A stretch of DNA of 64,000 nucleotides from Chloroflexota bacterium. GTDB lineage: Bacteria; Chloroflexota; Anaerolineae; JAAEKA01. Made by a program: the position numbers and the translations under genes. The notes beneath the pieces are model-generated. The model made no database searches. It worked only from the letters and a program-made list of their open reading frames with translations, and was not told the origin of the DNA. Numbering within the stretch: position 1 is the first letter of the stretch; every line of letters starts with the position of its first letter. This document shows positions 8,370 through 16,908 of this stretch, in pieces. The stretch spans positions 62,001 to 126,000 of the forward strand of contig JAYELL010000057.1 of the NCBI GenBank assembly GCA_034717495.1, given 5' to 3'.

Positions 8370-9122
8370 ATGTCAAGACTGACAGAAGGTATTACAAGGT
8401 CGCGGGTCTGGCGATCCTTCTTCCGTCATGGGTGGCCCGATGATGAACTCAACCGTTCGTTGATAATGACCACGAACATCTACTTTCACCTTCATCCCGT
8501 GAAGGTGAACCGCCAAAGCATCAAAGCCACCTACAGTTGGGGCCTGGGTATACTGGCGACCATTTTGTTCATCATCCTGGGGATAACTGGTACCTTGCTC
8601 ATGTTCTATTATGTGCCCTCCACGGAGCAGGCGTATCAGAACATTGTGGATCTCCAAACCAAGGTGTCCTATGGGCAATTGATACGAAATTTCCATCGAT
8701 GGTCTGCCCAGGGAATGGTATTGATCGTTGTGCTGCACATGATGCGCGTCTTTTATACGGGCGCCTACAAACCGCCTAGAGAGTTCAACTGGATTGTTGG
8801 CGTCGTGCTGCTCCTGTTGACCCTGGGAGCCAGCTTCACCGGCTATTTGCTGCCATGGGATCAGCTCTCCTACTGGGCCATTACTGTGGGCACCAATGTC
8901 GCCGGCTACGCACCGGTTGTTGGACCCGATATGCGCATGATGTTGTTGGGTGGTTTTGAGGTTGGCCAGGCGGCCCTGACACGCTTCTACGCCTTGCACA
9001 TTATTGTCATTCCCGGAGCGTTGCTTTTGCTCATCTCCCTGCATCTCTGGCGGGTGCGGAAGGATGGTGGATTGGCAGCGCAGAACAAGATCGATGACAG
9101 CCTGGACATTCGAGGAGATTGA
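8370..9122 (+). CDS. cytochrome b, N-terminal (b6-like) subunit
   Basis: A 250-residue membrane protein with four predicted helices. Two haem-b ligand pairs with 14-residue spacing are visible: FHRW...LHMMR in helix B and ALHI...SLHLW in helix D. The segment GYLLPWDQLSYWA is the conserved quinol-site stretch after helix C. Its length matches split b6-type rather than full cytochrome b. An unusual N-terminal extension of about 30 residues precedes the first family motif. GAGGAG lies before the ATG. It oxidises quinol together with the following subunit and the Rieske protein. Confidence 0.93.
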   Translation: MSRLTEGITRSRVWRSFFRHGWPDDELNRSLIMTTNIYFHLHPVKVNRQSIKATYSWGLGILATILFIILGITGTLLMFYYVPSTEQAYQNIVDLQTKVSYGQLIRNFHRWSAQGMVLIVVLHMMRVFYTGAYKPPREFNWIVGVVLLLLTLGASFTGYLLPWDQLSYWAITVGTNVAGYAPVVGPDMRMMLLGGFEVGQAALTRFYALHIIVIPGALLLLISLHLWRVRKDGGLAAQNKIDDSLDIRGD

Positions 9123-9128
9123 GGCGCT

Positions 9129-9902
9129 ATGAGCGAAGAATCCAACCAGGTCGAAGGACAGGACGAGCGTTTTGCTCGCGGCCCCGTCAAAACCTATAGC
9201 CTGATGGAACTGGTGCGTGGCACCTCGCCCATGGTGGAGAAGGGACCGGACGATACGATCTTTTCCTTTCCCTATGTTGCGATTGTCGAATTGCTGCTGG
9301 TAGTCGGCTCCATCTTTGTTATCGGTTTTCTTTCATTGATACACAATGCACCGCTGGAGGAGCTTGCCAATCCTGATCTGACGACCAATCCGGCCAAGGC
9401 GCCATGGTATTTCATGGCACTGCAGGAACTGCTTCTGCACATGCATCCTGTGCTGGCAGGCATCGTGGTACCGGGAATCGTCATCCTGTTCCTGGTCACC
9501 CTTCCCTATTTCGATGTCGACCGCAGCGATTCCGGACGTTGGTTTGCCACCAGTCGGGGCGCAAAGTGGGTCTTTTTCACAGCCCTCTACACGGTTATTG
9601 TCCAGGCCGCTTTGATTTATTTCGACGAAGTCATGGGGCTGCGTGGTCTTGGAGACGCGTCCCCACTCACATTGCAGATCATCGGTCCGCTGTTGTTTGG
9701 TTTCGTGCTTTTCGTCATTCCTTTGGTGGTAATTGCCTTCAAAAAACCGACTCGCCGGGAGGTAATGATGGTTATCTTTACCATCATTATCACTTCGGCG
9801 ATCACGTTGACTATTAGCGGCTTTCTCTTCCGCGGCCCGGGCATGCACCTCTACCCGCCTTGGGGAATGCCTGATGGCTATAATCCCTGGTCCAGTCTAT
9901 AG
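9129..9902 (+). CDS. cytochrome b, C-terminal (subunit IV-like) subunit
   Basis: A 257-residue protein with a soluble N-terminal 40 residues and about five hydrophobic segments. NPAKAPWYFMALQELL is the family signature near the quinol site; the classic PEWY is PWYF here, as in many menaquinol-using complexes. It starts 6 nt after the b6-like gene. Subunit IV of b6f has three helices and about 160 residues, so this version is longer and resembles the C-terminal part of bc1 cytochrome b. Confidence 0.9.
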   Translation: MSEESNQVEGQDERFARGPVKTYSLMELVRGTSPMVEKGPDDTIFSFPYVAIVELLLVVGSIFVIGFLSLIHNAPLEELANPDLTTNPAKAPWYFMALQELLLHMHPVLAGIVVPGIVILFLVTLPYFDVDRSDSGRWFATSRGAKWVFFTALYTVIVQAALIYFDEVMGLRGLGDASPLTLQIIGPLLFGFVLFVIPLVVIAFKKPTRREVMMVIFTIIITSAITLTISGFLFRGPGMHLYPPWGMPDGYNPWSSL

Positions 9903-9917
9903 CGAGGAGAAGGGAAG

Positions 9918-10406
9918 ATGGAAAAAAACGAGCAGGACAAAAAGGTCAGCCGTCGGCAGTTCTTCGGCATCGCCTGGACTCTGGCACTGATCGCGGCAGG
10001 TGCTCAAGCTCTGGTGGGACTTCGTTCCTTCCTGACGCCGATTCTCGAGGCGGGCGCCTTTGGCACCGTGGTCAAGGCAGGCAGGGTGGATGAGTTCGAG
10101 CTACCATCGGTCAACTATTTTCGGGAAGCCCGCTTCTACCTTGTGCGAAACGAGTTGGGCTTTCTGGCACTCTATCGCAAGTGTACCCATCTGGGCTGTG
10201 TTGTGCCGTGGGATGCGCCTGCAAATGAATTCAACTGCCCATGCCACAGTTCCCTCTTCACGAGGGAAGGCGCGGTCATCAGCGGTCCTGCCCCTCGGCC
10301 AATGGATATGTTCCCGGTGACGATCAAGGACGACATCGTCTTCGTCGACACCGGCCAGGTCGTCGAGCGTACTGCCGTCCATCCCGAACAGATAACCCCG
10401 GTCTAG
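9918..10406 (+). CDS. Rieske [2Fe-2S] protein
   Basis: A 162-residue protein. A twin-arginine motif (SRRQFFG) precedes a single transmembrane helix (about 17-37), so it is a Tat substrate that stays anchored. The cluster motifs are CTHLGC and CPCHSS, giving two Cys and two His ligands and the disulfide cysteines. It takes electrons from quinol at the cytochrome b site and passes them to a cytochrome c. AGGAG precedes the ATG. Confidence 0.95.
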   Translation: MEKNEQDKKVSRRQFFGIAWTLALIAAGAQALVGLRSFLTPILEAGAFGTVVKAGRVDEFELPSVNYFREARFYLVRNELGFLALYRKCTHLGCVVPWDAPANEFNCPCHSSLFTREGAVISGPAPRPMDMFPVTIKDDIVFVDTGQVVERTAVHPEQITPV

Positions 10407-10434
10407 CAGTGGGTTCCGTCGGAGGCGTTTACAG

Positions 10435-11661
10435 ATGAAAGAGCCCAATTACAGTTTCCTTGCCTATCTCGGCGTCGTCCTTACCCTGGCAGCGATCCTG
10501 GTACTCGGACTGTTTTCGCTCAAGCAGCCAGGCCAGATGTACTCGAGCGCCAAAGCCCATGAACATGAAGCCATTGAACGCGGGGATGAAGTCTTCGAGC
10601 ATGACTGTGCGACTTGTCACGGTGTCCATGGCGAAGGAGTTCGGGGAAGTGGACCGGCCTTGAATACTCAGGAGTTCCTGTCGGAAGCTGTCGACGGCTT
10701 GATCTTCAATACCATCACCGATGGACGCCCGGGCACCTCGATGCCTGCCTGGGGCCAGGTGCGGGGTGGACCCTACACGGCGCAGGTCGTCGACGACCTG
10801 GTGGCATACATACGTTCCTGGGAGGCCACCGCACCGTCGGTGGAAGAAATGGTTTTCCAGGGCGACCCCGTTTCTGGCGCCGTGCTCTTTTCAACCACCT
10901 GCTATGCCTGTCATGGTGTGGCGGGAGAGGGAACTGCCGGAGGGGTGGCGCTGAATGATCCGGAGCGCCTGGCCCGCCTGACCGATGATTACTATCGGGA
11001 TACGATCAGGCGGGGCAGACCGGATCGCGGCATGCCAACCTGGGGGTCGGTGTTATCGCCCGAGGAGGTCGAGGACCTGCTGGCTTACATTCGAAGCTGG
11101 CAGATCGAGCCGCCGGCAATCATGGCTGATCTGGGCGGCGATCTTACTCGTGGCAAGGAGATCTTTACCTCTACCTGCGTGGCCTGCCACGGTGAAGGGG
11201 GTATTGGCACTGATCTTGCCCCCAGGCTGGCCGAAGCGCCAGTGTTGAACGATCCTCACCAGGTCCATACGGTTGTCAGTGAGGGGCGGCTGGACAAGGG
11301 AATGCCCAATTGGGGCCAGGTATTGTCACCGGCCGAGATCAATGACGTCGTCGCCTACGTATCTACCTTGAGAGCCGATGGATCGGTCGCCGGGGAGACA
11401 CTGGTCGAAGAGGATGATTCCCTGGACCGGGCCCAATTTCTCTTCCTGCAGCAGTGTGCTGAATGCCACGGCCTGACAGGTGAGGGCAAGGACGATAAGC
11501 CGGCGTTGGTTGACAATGAGTTCGTGCAGACCAACGACGACCAGGCACTTTTCAATATTGTCGCCGGTGGCCGGGCGAATACCGCAATGGAGGGGTTCTC
11601 GGGCGAGTTGAGCGATGAGGAAATCCAGGAGATCATCAAACTGCTTCACACCTGGCAGTGA
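10435..11661 (+). CDS. membrane-anchored tetrahaem cytochrome c (four fused class I domains)
   Basis: A 408-residue protein with one N-terminal transmembrane helix (about 9-30) and four tandem monohaem cytochrome c domains. The haem motifs are CATCHG, CYACHG, CVACHG and CAECHG, and each domain has a distal Met in a GMP, SMP or AME context. GGAGG lies 9 nt before the ATG. As last gene of the operon it probably accepts electrons from the Rieske protein and passes them to a terminal oxidase or soluble carrier. The fourfold repeat points to domain duplication. Confidence 0.88.
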   Translation: MKEPNYSFLAYLGVVLTLAAILVLGLFSLKQPGQMYSSAKAHEHEAIERGDEVFEHDCATCHGVHGEGVRGSGPALNTQEFLSEAVDGLIFNTITDGRPGTSMPAWGQVRGGPYTAQVVDDLVAYIRSWEATAPSVEEMVFQGDPVSGAVLFSTTCYACHGVAGEGTAGGVALNDPERLARLTDDYYRDTIRRGRPDRGMPTWGSVLSPEEVEDLLAYIRSWQIEPPAIMADLGGDLTRGKEIFTSTCVACHGEGGIGTDLAPRLAEAPVLNDPHQVHTVVSEGRLDKGMPNWGQVLSPAEINDVVAYVSTLRADGSVAGETLVEEDDSLDRAQFLFLQQCAECHGLTGEGKDDKPALVDNEFVQTNDDQALFNIVAGGRANTAMEGFSGELSDEEIQEIIKLLHTWQ

Positions 11662-11687
11662 TCGCCAAACCACCTGGTTTCTGTCCC

Positions 11688-11725
11688 GACGGCTGGAAGG
11701 ATCACCTCCCAGCCGTCTTTGTTTT
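11688..11725 (+). terminator. intrinsic terminator of the Rieske/b operon
   Basis: GACGGCTGG (11688-11696) pairs with CCAGCCGTC (11709-11717) in a perfect 9-bp stem, followed by TTTGTTTT. Confidence 0.8.
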
Positions 11726-11778
11726 CAGGCCCAAGGTTCCAGACGGGCTGAAACGTGTAACTGCGCACCCAAAAGATC

Positions 11779-11823
11779 TTGACACCCAGTGGCGGGTGTG
11801 TTATTATTGTATCGATATATCGA
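11779..11823 (+). promoter_or_regulatory. arsR-arsM promoter with palindromic operator
   Basis: TTGACA (11779-11784), 17 nt and TATTAT (11802-11807) form a near-consensus promoter. The perfect palindrome TCGATATATCGA (11812-11823) covers the expected start near 11814, the usual place for an autoregulated ArsR operator. Confidence 0.7.
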
Positions 11824-11888
11824 AACGTGTCTATGTGTATATGTTGCCGATACAAGCGTTTTTTTCATCCGATCAGACATTCACGGTG

Positions 11889-12224
11889 ATGCCCATGCCA
11901 GCCATCGAAATCGACTGCGTAGAATTCTGCAAGGCCCTTGCCGACGAGACGCGCCAGGGAATACTGCAGCTGTTGAGGCAGAAAGGAGAGCTGTGCGTGG
12001 GCGACATTGTGGAGGTTTTTGATTCCACCCAGCCCACCATTTCGCATCACCTGCGGCAGCTTCGCAATGTGGGCCTGGTCACCAGTCGAAAGCAGGGAAA
12101 ACTGGTCTTCTATACCCTTGACCAGGACAATGTGATTGAATGCTGCGGGATGCTGATGAGTAAGTTCGCGCCGGTGTTTTCGGTTCAAATGCTGGACCAT
12201 ACGTCAACGGCGGACAAAGAATAA
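11889..12224 (+). CDS. arsR: ArsR/SmtB-family transcriptional repressor
   Basis: A 111-residue winged-helix repressor. FCKALADETRQGILQLL and the recognition helix STQPTISHHLRQLRNVGLV are typical. It should bind the palindrome at 11812 and be released by trivalent arsenic. The classic metal motif ELCVCDL is ELCVGDI here, with only one Cys; other candidate ligands are the N-terminal CVEFC and a C-terminal Cys-Cys (ECCGML). An upstream in-frame ATG at 11841 is possible, but the family normally begins near 11889, and neither start has a clear ribosome site. It is 13 nt before arsM. Confidence 0.85.
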   Translation: MPMPAIEIDCVEFCKALADETRQGILQLLRQKGELCVGDIVEVFDSTQPTISHHLRQLRNVGLVTSRKQGKLVFYTLDQDNVIECCGMLMSKFAPVFSVQMLDHTSTADKE

Positions 12225-12237
12225 ACAGGAGTGTTTC

Positions 12238-13152
12238 ATGACAGTGCTACCTACCACCAGTTCGGAACAGATCAAGTTGCAGGTTCGTGATCGCTATGGC
12301 AGACTCGCCGAGGATGTATTGGAGCGCCCTGAACCGGTTGGGTGCGGGTGTGCGCCGGCGGAGTCGTTATCCGATGGCGATGTGATTTTTCTCCAGGACG
12401 GGGCATCCAGTTGCTGCGGTCCCGAACAGCAAGTCCTCGACGCGGACCACGCCAGCCGGCTCTATGAACAGGGAGAACTGGCGACTCTACCTGATAGTGT
12501 CACGGCGGCCTCTCTCGGCTGTGGAAACCCAATGGCCATCGCCGCGCTCAAGCCTGGCCAGGTGGTGATGGACCTGGGATCGGGCGGCGGAATCGATTGT
12601 TTTCTGGCCGGGCGTCAAGTCGGCCCGGAAGGGCGTGTCATCGGCCTGGACATGACCCCGCAGATGATCGAGTTGGCCGAGCAGAACAGAGCCAAGCTTG
12701 GTGCGGCGGCAGCCAATGTCAGTTTTCAATTGGGCGAGATGGAGGCGATGCCCTTGCCAGACAGCAGTGTCGACGTCATGATCTCCAACTGTGTTATCAA
12801 CCTCTCTCCTGACAAGGACGCTGTTTTTCGAGAGGCTTTCCGGGTGTTGCGCCCGGGTGGTTATCTGGCAGTTTCCGACATCGTGACTCTGCAGCCTTTG
12901 CCCGAACAGCTGGCTACCAGCCTTTCCGCCTGGTCCGAATGTGTAGCGGGCGCCCTTGATGTGGGTGACTATACTCGAAAACTGGAGGAGGCTGGCTTCG
13001 AGCGCGTGGCAGTTGCAGAGCTTTCATCCAAGGATTTCCAGGGGGGAGAAGCGCCCGCTCTGGTGACAGGTGACCTGGATCGCTGGGTAGCCAGTGCCCG
13101 GATTCTGGCATATAGACCCCTGGATAATGGTCAATTGTCAATTGGTGAATAG
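12238..13152 (+). CDS. arsM: arsenite S-adenosylmethionine methyltransferase
   Basis: This 304-residue cytosolic enzyme methylates As(III) to volatile or less retained methylarsenicals. The SAM site is [16 protein letters not shown]. Conserved cysteines lie in [22 protein letters not shown] and WSECVAGAL, which match the As-binding positions of the family. AGGAG lies before the ATG. Its position behind arsR fits arsenic induction. The last about 10 codons run into a degenerate TCAATTG-rich spacer repeat, so the stop may have been set by that repeat. Confidence 0.95.
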   Translation: MTVLPTTSSEQIKLQVRDRYGRLAEDVLERPEPVGCGCAPAESLSDGDVIFLQDGASSCCGPEQQVLDADHASRLYEQGELATLPDSVTAASLGCGNPMAIAALKPGQVVMDLGSGGGIDCFLAGRQVGPEGRVIGLDMTPQMIELAEQNRAKLGAAAANVSFQLGEMEAMPLPDSSVDVMISNCVINLSPDKDAVFREAFRVLRPGGYLAVSDIVTLQPLPEQLATSLSAWSECVAGALDVGDYTRKLEEAGFERVAVAELSSKDFQGGEAPALVTGDLDRWVASARILAYRPLDNGQLSIGE

Positions 13153-13184
13153 TCAATTGTTAATGGCGGAGGGCAATTGATTTT
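13128..13184. repeat. degenerate TCAATTG-type spacer repeat
   Basis: The 3' end of arsM and the following bases contain TCAATTG or a near match four times within about 55 nt. It resembles the short-unit spacer repeats at 27,073, 29,132 and 39,810. Confidence 0.5.
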
Positions 13185-13363
13185 GTGGTCCCTCGCCGAT
13201 GCGAATGCACGCCTCACCGAAAGGCGTCCCTTTGGGATTGGGAACGGGGCAGTTAAGCCAGCGCAATGCTTGCAGTGAGCGAAGTCGAACTGTTGTCGAT
13301 ATTGATGGGGCAAGCGCCTGATTTGGCACACCCGTTCAATTGTCACCCGTGAGGAAATGGCAC

Positions 13364-14521
13364 ATGTCAAAACCATGGCGCATCCTGCTGATTGTCGCGT
13401 TGTTGCTGTTCTTTGCACTGCTGGTTGGTCCATTCCTGCTGCCGGTGGCACCGCTGGAAGGTACGGTGTCGCCGGAGCAGCTTGCCCACTCCGACAGCCA
13501 GTTCGCCGAGATCGATGGTGTGAACGTGCACTACAAGGAAGCGGGTCAGGGTGACCCGCCGCTGGTGCTTCTGCACGGCTTCGCTTCCAGCACCTATAGC
13601 TGGCAAGAAGTGATGGTGCCTCTGGCCGAGGATCATCTAGTCGTTGCCTTTGACCGGCCTGCCTTTGGCCTCACCGAGCGACCCATTCCCGGTGAATGGA
13701 CAGGAGAGAGTCCCTACAGCCCGCAATCCCAGGTTGAGCTCACTATCGGATTGATGGATGAATTGGGAATCGACAAGGCTGTGCTGGTCGGCAATTCAGC
13801 CGGCGGGACTATCGCTGCGCTGACGGCGCTCACCTATCCTGAACGGGTCGAGGCGTTGATTCTGGTGGATCCAGCCATCTATTTCGCCGCCGGCATGCCG
13901 GGTTGGTTTCGGTTATTACTGGAAACGCCTCAGTTGGATCGAATTGGTCCTCTGGTGGGGCGCATCGTTGTCGGGACATTGGGGGATGATTTCGGACGCG
14001 CCGCCTGGCATGATCCAGATGGTTTGACCCCTGAAGTATGGGCTGAGTATACCGAAGTAATAAAGGCTGATAGCTGGGACCAGGCTTTGATTGAATATGT
14101 CAAGGCCTGGGAATCCCCCGGTGTTGCCGATCGACTGGACGAACTCTCTGTGCCGACCCTCGTCATTACTGGCGATAACGACGTTATCATTCCGACGCGA
14201 CAGAGTGTCCGACTGGCCTCAGAAATCCCGAATGCTGAATTGGTCGTGTCGCCCGATTGTGGACACATTCCTCAGGAAGAATGTCCCGAGGCCTTTCTGG
14301 AGGCAACCAACGATTTCCTGGCACGCCTGCCCTGGCGGCTGTTTGAACCGACTGGGGCGTCGCGAAGGAAAGTTGCTCATTACCGGTTCAAACAGCTACC
14401 TTTCCCTCCAGGTACGCCACGATTCGCGTTGCCACGTCGATATCGGAGTGCTTCTCGAGCTGTTGCCAACCAGCGCTGGGATTCACTTCAAGGACCACCG
14501 GGCCCCGCTCTGTTTCAATGA
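13364..14521 (+). CDS. alpha/beta hydrolase, membrane-anchored
   Basis: A 385-residue protein. One N-terminal helix (about 5-27) anchors or exports it, then an alpha/beta hydrolase domain follows: oxyanion HGFASS, nucleophile elbow GNSAGG, acid in TGDND and catalytic His in DCGHIPQE. The substrate is not predictable. The start at 13364 follows AGGA by 8 nt. The domain ends near residue 330; the last about 45 residues are Arg/Pro-rich and overlap the 3' end of the convergent ATP-grasp gene by 134 nt. That suggests an original stop was lost. Confidence 0.8.
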   Translation: MSKPWRILLIVALLLFFALLVGPFLLPVAPLEGTVSPEQLAHSDSQFAEIDGVNVHYKEAGQGDPPLVLLHGFASSTYSWQEVMVPLAEDHLVVAFDRPAFGLTERPIPGEWTGESPYSPQSQVELTIGLMDELGIDKAVLVGNSAGGTIAALTALTYPERVEALILVDPAIYFAAGMPGWFRLLLETPQLDRIGPLVGRIVVGTLGDDFGRAAWHDPDGLTPEVWAEYTEVIKADSWDQALIEYVKAWESPGVADRLDELSVPTLVITGDNDVIIPTRQSVRLASEIPNAELVVSPDCGHIPQEECPEAFLEATNDFLARLPWRLFEPTGASRRKVAHYRFKQLPFPPGTPRFALPRRYRSASRAVANQRWDSLQGPPGPALFQ

Positions 14522-15287
14522 TATCTACCCCTGCCAGATCCAGTTCCAGGGCTTTGGCAGCCCTGACCGCCATTTGTGCATAGCCTTCGGGTAGCTCTAT
14601 GATCTCCGCCGTTCCTCCCCGGTGGATGTTAGCGCGAAATTCCCCCGGTCGCGCCGTGCGCCGAAAGGCCCCGAGCACTTCATTTCCCAGGACTATCACC
14701 CGAATATCCTGCCCATCCCCCTCGACCAGGTACTGTTGCGCTATGAGGATACGCTCCACCGTACGCATGGTATCGTGGATGGCCAGGGCTGACTCAACGG
14801 TGTCGGCTCGCATCACGCCGATTCCCAGGCTGCCCTGTCTCGTTTTAAGGATCACCGGTGTGTCCAGGTATTCGGAAACCGCCTGTTCCAGGCTGGCCGG
14901 ATCCCAGGTGAGCACCGAAAGAGGGATAGGGATACCAGCCCGTTGCAGAAGTTGCATGGATAGGAATTTATCATGGGCGTGAAGTTTGGCCTGGGGTTGG
15001 TTTATACAGATTAACCCCGCCGATTCGAGTTGGGTCGCAACGGCCGATTCGAAGGTTCGCACGATAGTCAGGCCATAGCGCGTGTACGCGGCGCAGCGCA
15101 GAAGGACAGCGTCGGCATCGTCAACCCGCTGACCCTCATAGATCACGCCGCCGCCGACATCGCCAACATGCACAGTGCAATCCAGCGGCCGCAGCAGCTT
15201 GACCGTGTGCTTCCGGGCTTTCAGTGCCTGGACCAGGCGCTCCGTACCGTAGGTTTCGAATACCTGATTGAGGATAAGTACGTGCAT
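14388..15287 (-). CDS. RimK-type ATP-grasp ligase
   Basis: A 299-residue cytosolic ATP-grasp enzyme. The N-terminal pre-ATP-grasp domain is followed by LKTRQGSLGIGV (ATP lid), EGDGQDIRVIVLG, a FRANIHRGG loop and EVNPSAGW (metal-binding Glu and Asn). These fit the RimK/LysX/MptN group, which adds amino acids (often glutamate) to a carboxyl-bearing acceptor. The acceptor is unknown: there is no ribosomal S6 gene or lysine-biosynthesis carrier nearby. It is 37 nt downstream of the jelly-roll gene on the same strand, and its 3' end overlaps the facing hydrolase. Confidence 0.85.
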   Translation of the reverse strand: MHVLILNQVFETYGTERLVQALKARKHTVKLLRPLDCTVHVGDVGGGVIYEGQRVDDADAVLLRCAAYTRYGLTIVRTFESAVATQLESAGLICINQPQAKLHAHDKFLSMQLLQRAGIPIPLSVLTWDPASLEQAVSEYLDTPVILKTRQGSLGIGVMRADTVESALAIHDTMRTVERILIAQQYLVEGDGQDIRVIVLGNEVLGAFRRTARPGEFRANIHRGGTAEIIELPEGYAQMAVRAAKALELDLAGVDIIETERGPVVLEVNPSAGWQQLEKHSDIDVATRIVAYLEGKVAV

Positions 15288-15324
15288 GGCACTCCATTTG
15301 ATAAGACTGACAAGAAGCCAAGGG

Positions 15325-16212
15325 TCAAGAGTGGTGCGCCCTGGCTTGCGAACCGCTCTTGATGGTCAAATAATCCAGTTCCAGCCACTGGCAGCCGGGC
15401 TGTTCCAGCAAACCCCATCGAAGACGACCTTGAGGGGTGATTATCATGAAACGATTGTCCAGCCAGATGACCAGCCCCAGAGGACCCCGGGGCGCCCTGT
15501 TGCAGTCCATGATCACCTGGTCGTCGACCAGAAAGCGGGCAACTTGTTCATTCCAGTGGATGACATAGGTGTGCCAGTCGGTCATCTTGACAGGAACGAC
15601 CGCCTCGCTGACCCGGATGGCGCGCTGACCGATCGGCCACAGCCGCCGGTAGGCCCCGGGCAGATTCATTAATGGAATGGAGATCGGCATGCTTGGCGCC
15701 AGCGCAAGGAAGGGCCATCGGGAGGCATCGATCGCAGCTGCTTTCCAGCCGCAGCCCGGGGCATCCATATCCAACTTCATGTTGCTGGGCGGGGAGGCGT
15801 AGAAGAACCAGATAGCCCGGGGTCTTGCGAACATCGGTTGATTCTGGCGGACTGGCAATGACATCGGTTCGTTCCAGAAGCCGAAACCAGCCGTGCCACT
15901 CAGGATGGGTCCGCCATCGGGATCGGGCAGATACTGGAAATCACAATCGCTGTTGCTCTCCCTTTCAGGCGAAGGATGGGAGAAGCGAGCCCGCACGATC
16001 AACGTCAGCGGCGGCGACCAGGGAAATCGGTTGCGCGGCAGGGTAACGTAGTCGTCGATCTGGGCGTTGCTGTAGCGCCGGGGCGTGGTATCCCGGTTGA
16101 CCAGCCGCACCGTTTGGCCGGTCACTGTCAGCGATCCTCCAGCCGGACTGGACCGGTTCCACCGGTCGCTGAGCCCTGCGGAAAAATCGTCACGAAGCAG
16201 GGTGCCAGTCAA
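15325..16212 (-). CDS. concanavalin-A-like / GH16-like jelly-roll protein
   Basis: A 295-residue protein without a signal peptide. It begins LRDDFSAGLSDRW and has the WHTYVIHWNE...FLVDD strand pair typical of family-16-type lectin/glucanase folds. The GH16 catalytic ExDxxE motif is not visible, so it is more likely a binding protein or a divergent enzyme. Its start overlaps the end of the upstream methyltransferase by 23 nt, so the two are probably coupled. No specific function can be assigned. Confidence 0.65.
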   Translation of the reverse strand: MTGTLLRDDFSAGLSDRWNRSSPAGGSLTVTGQTVRLVNRDTTPRRYSNAQIDDYVTLPRNRFPWSPPLTLIVRARFSHPSPERESNSDCDFQYLPDPDGGPILSGTAGFGFWNEPMSLPVRQNQPMFARPRAIWFFYASPPSNMKLDMDAPGCGWKAAAIDASRWPFLALAPSMPISIPLMNLPGAYRRLWPIGQRAIRVSEAVVPVKMTDWHTYVIHWNEQVARFLVDDQVIMDCNRAPRGPLGLVIWLDNRFMIITPQGRLRWGLLEQPGCQWLELDYLTIKSGSQARAHHS

Positions 16213-16864
16213 TGGGCTTCTCCAGTAGAATCACCGGCACCTGCCAGGGAGGATCGTCGCGAACGACGACGCTGGCGCGTAATCCTGTCGCCGTGGTCTG
16301 CTTTTCGCCAGGGTCCAGCAGCGGATCGCTTGGACCTCCGAACAGCAGGCGTCCTGACCAGTTCCAGACCCGGGAATTGTTCAACACAACCGAATCGATG
16401 ATAATAGCTCGTCCGCCGGGCCGCAGTATGCGGGCAAACTCCTGTTGGGTAACGGGATCCACGATAAACTCTGCCGGAAAGGTAGAGATGATGCTGCCAC
16501 AGCTTTCATCATCGAAGGGCATGCGTTGCGTGCGGCCCCGGACAAGAGGCACCCAAAGACCGGCACAGTGCATCTTGTGGGCGCTGATACGGTGCATGGC
16601 AGGTGAAAGATCGATGCCGAGCGCAGGCCAATTGCGACGGCTCATTTCCATCAACAGTTCACCCGTGCCGAAACCCACCTCCAGAACAGGGCCGGTTTCC
16701 ACATATTCGAGAGCCAGACGGCGCCAGCCACCCCACCGTCCCAGGCTCACGATCCAGGCCGCCAGGTCGTATGCCCACGCGAATTCGTTGTAGAGTCTGC
16801 GGGTAGCCCATAGGTAAAGCCGTCCCAGGGGGGGCAGTTTGCGAGAAGTCACATTTGTTTCCAC
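16190..16864 (-). CDS. class I SAM-dependent methyltransferase
   Basis: A 224-residue methyltransferase of the type 11 group: VLEVGFGTGELLMEM is SAM motif I, GIDLSPAMH is motif II and FARILRPGGRAIIID is the post-III segment. The N-terminus includes YDLAAWIVSLGRW, as in UbiE-like enzymes. The substrate is unknown. It heads a minus-strand set with the jelly-roll and ATP-grasp genes. Confidence 0.85.
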   Translation of the reverse strand: METNVTSRKLPPLGRLYLWATRRLYNEFAWAYDLAAWIVSLGRWGGWRRLALEYVETGPVLEVGFGTGELLMEMSRRNWPALGIDLSPAMHRISAHKMHCAGLWVPLVRGRTQRMPFDDESCGSIISTFPAEFIVDPVTQQEFARILRPGGRAIIIDSVVLNNSRVWNWSGRLLFGGPSDPLLDPGEKQTTATGLRASVVVRDDPPWQVPVILLEKPIDWHPAS

Positions 16865-16908
16865 GGTGCGTACCGAACGGCGTTATCCAGTGGCATCAAG
16901 GAATTCCA

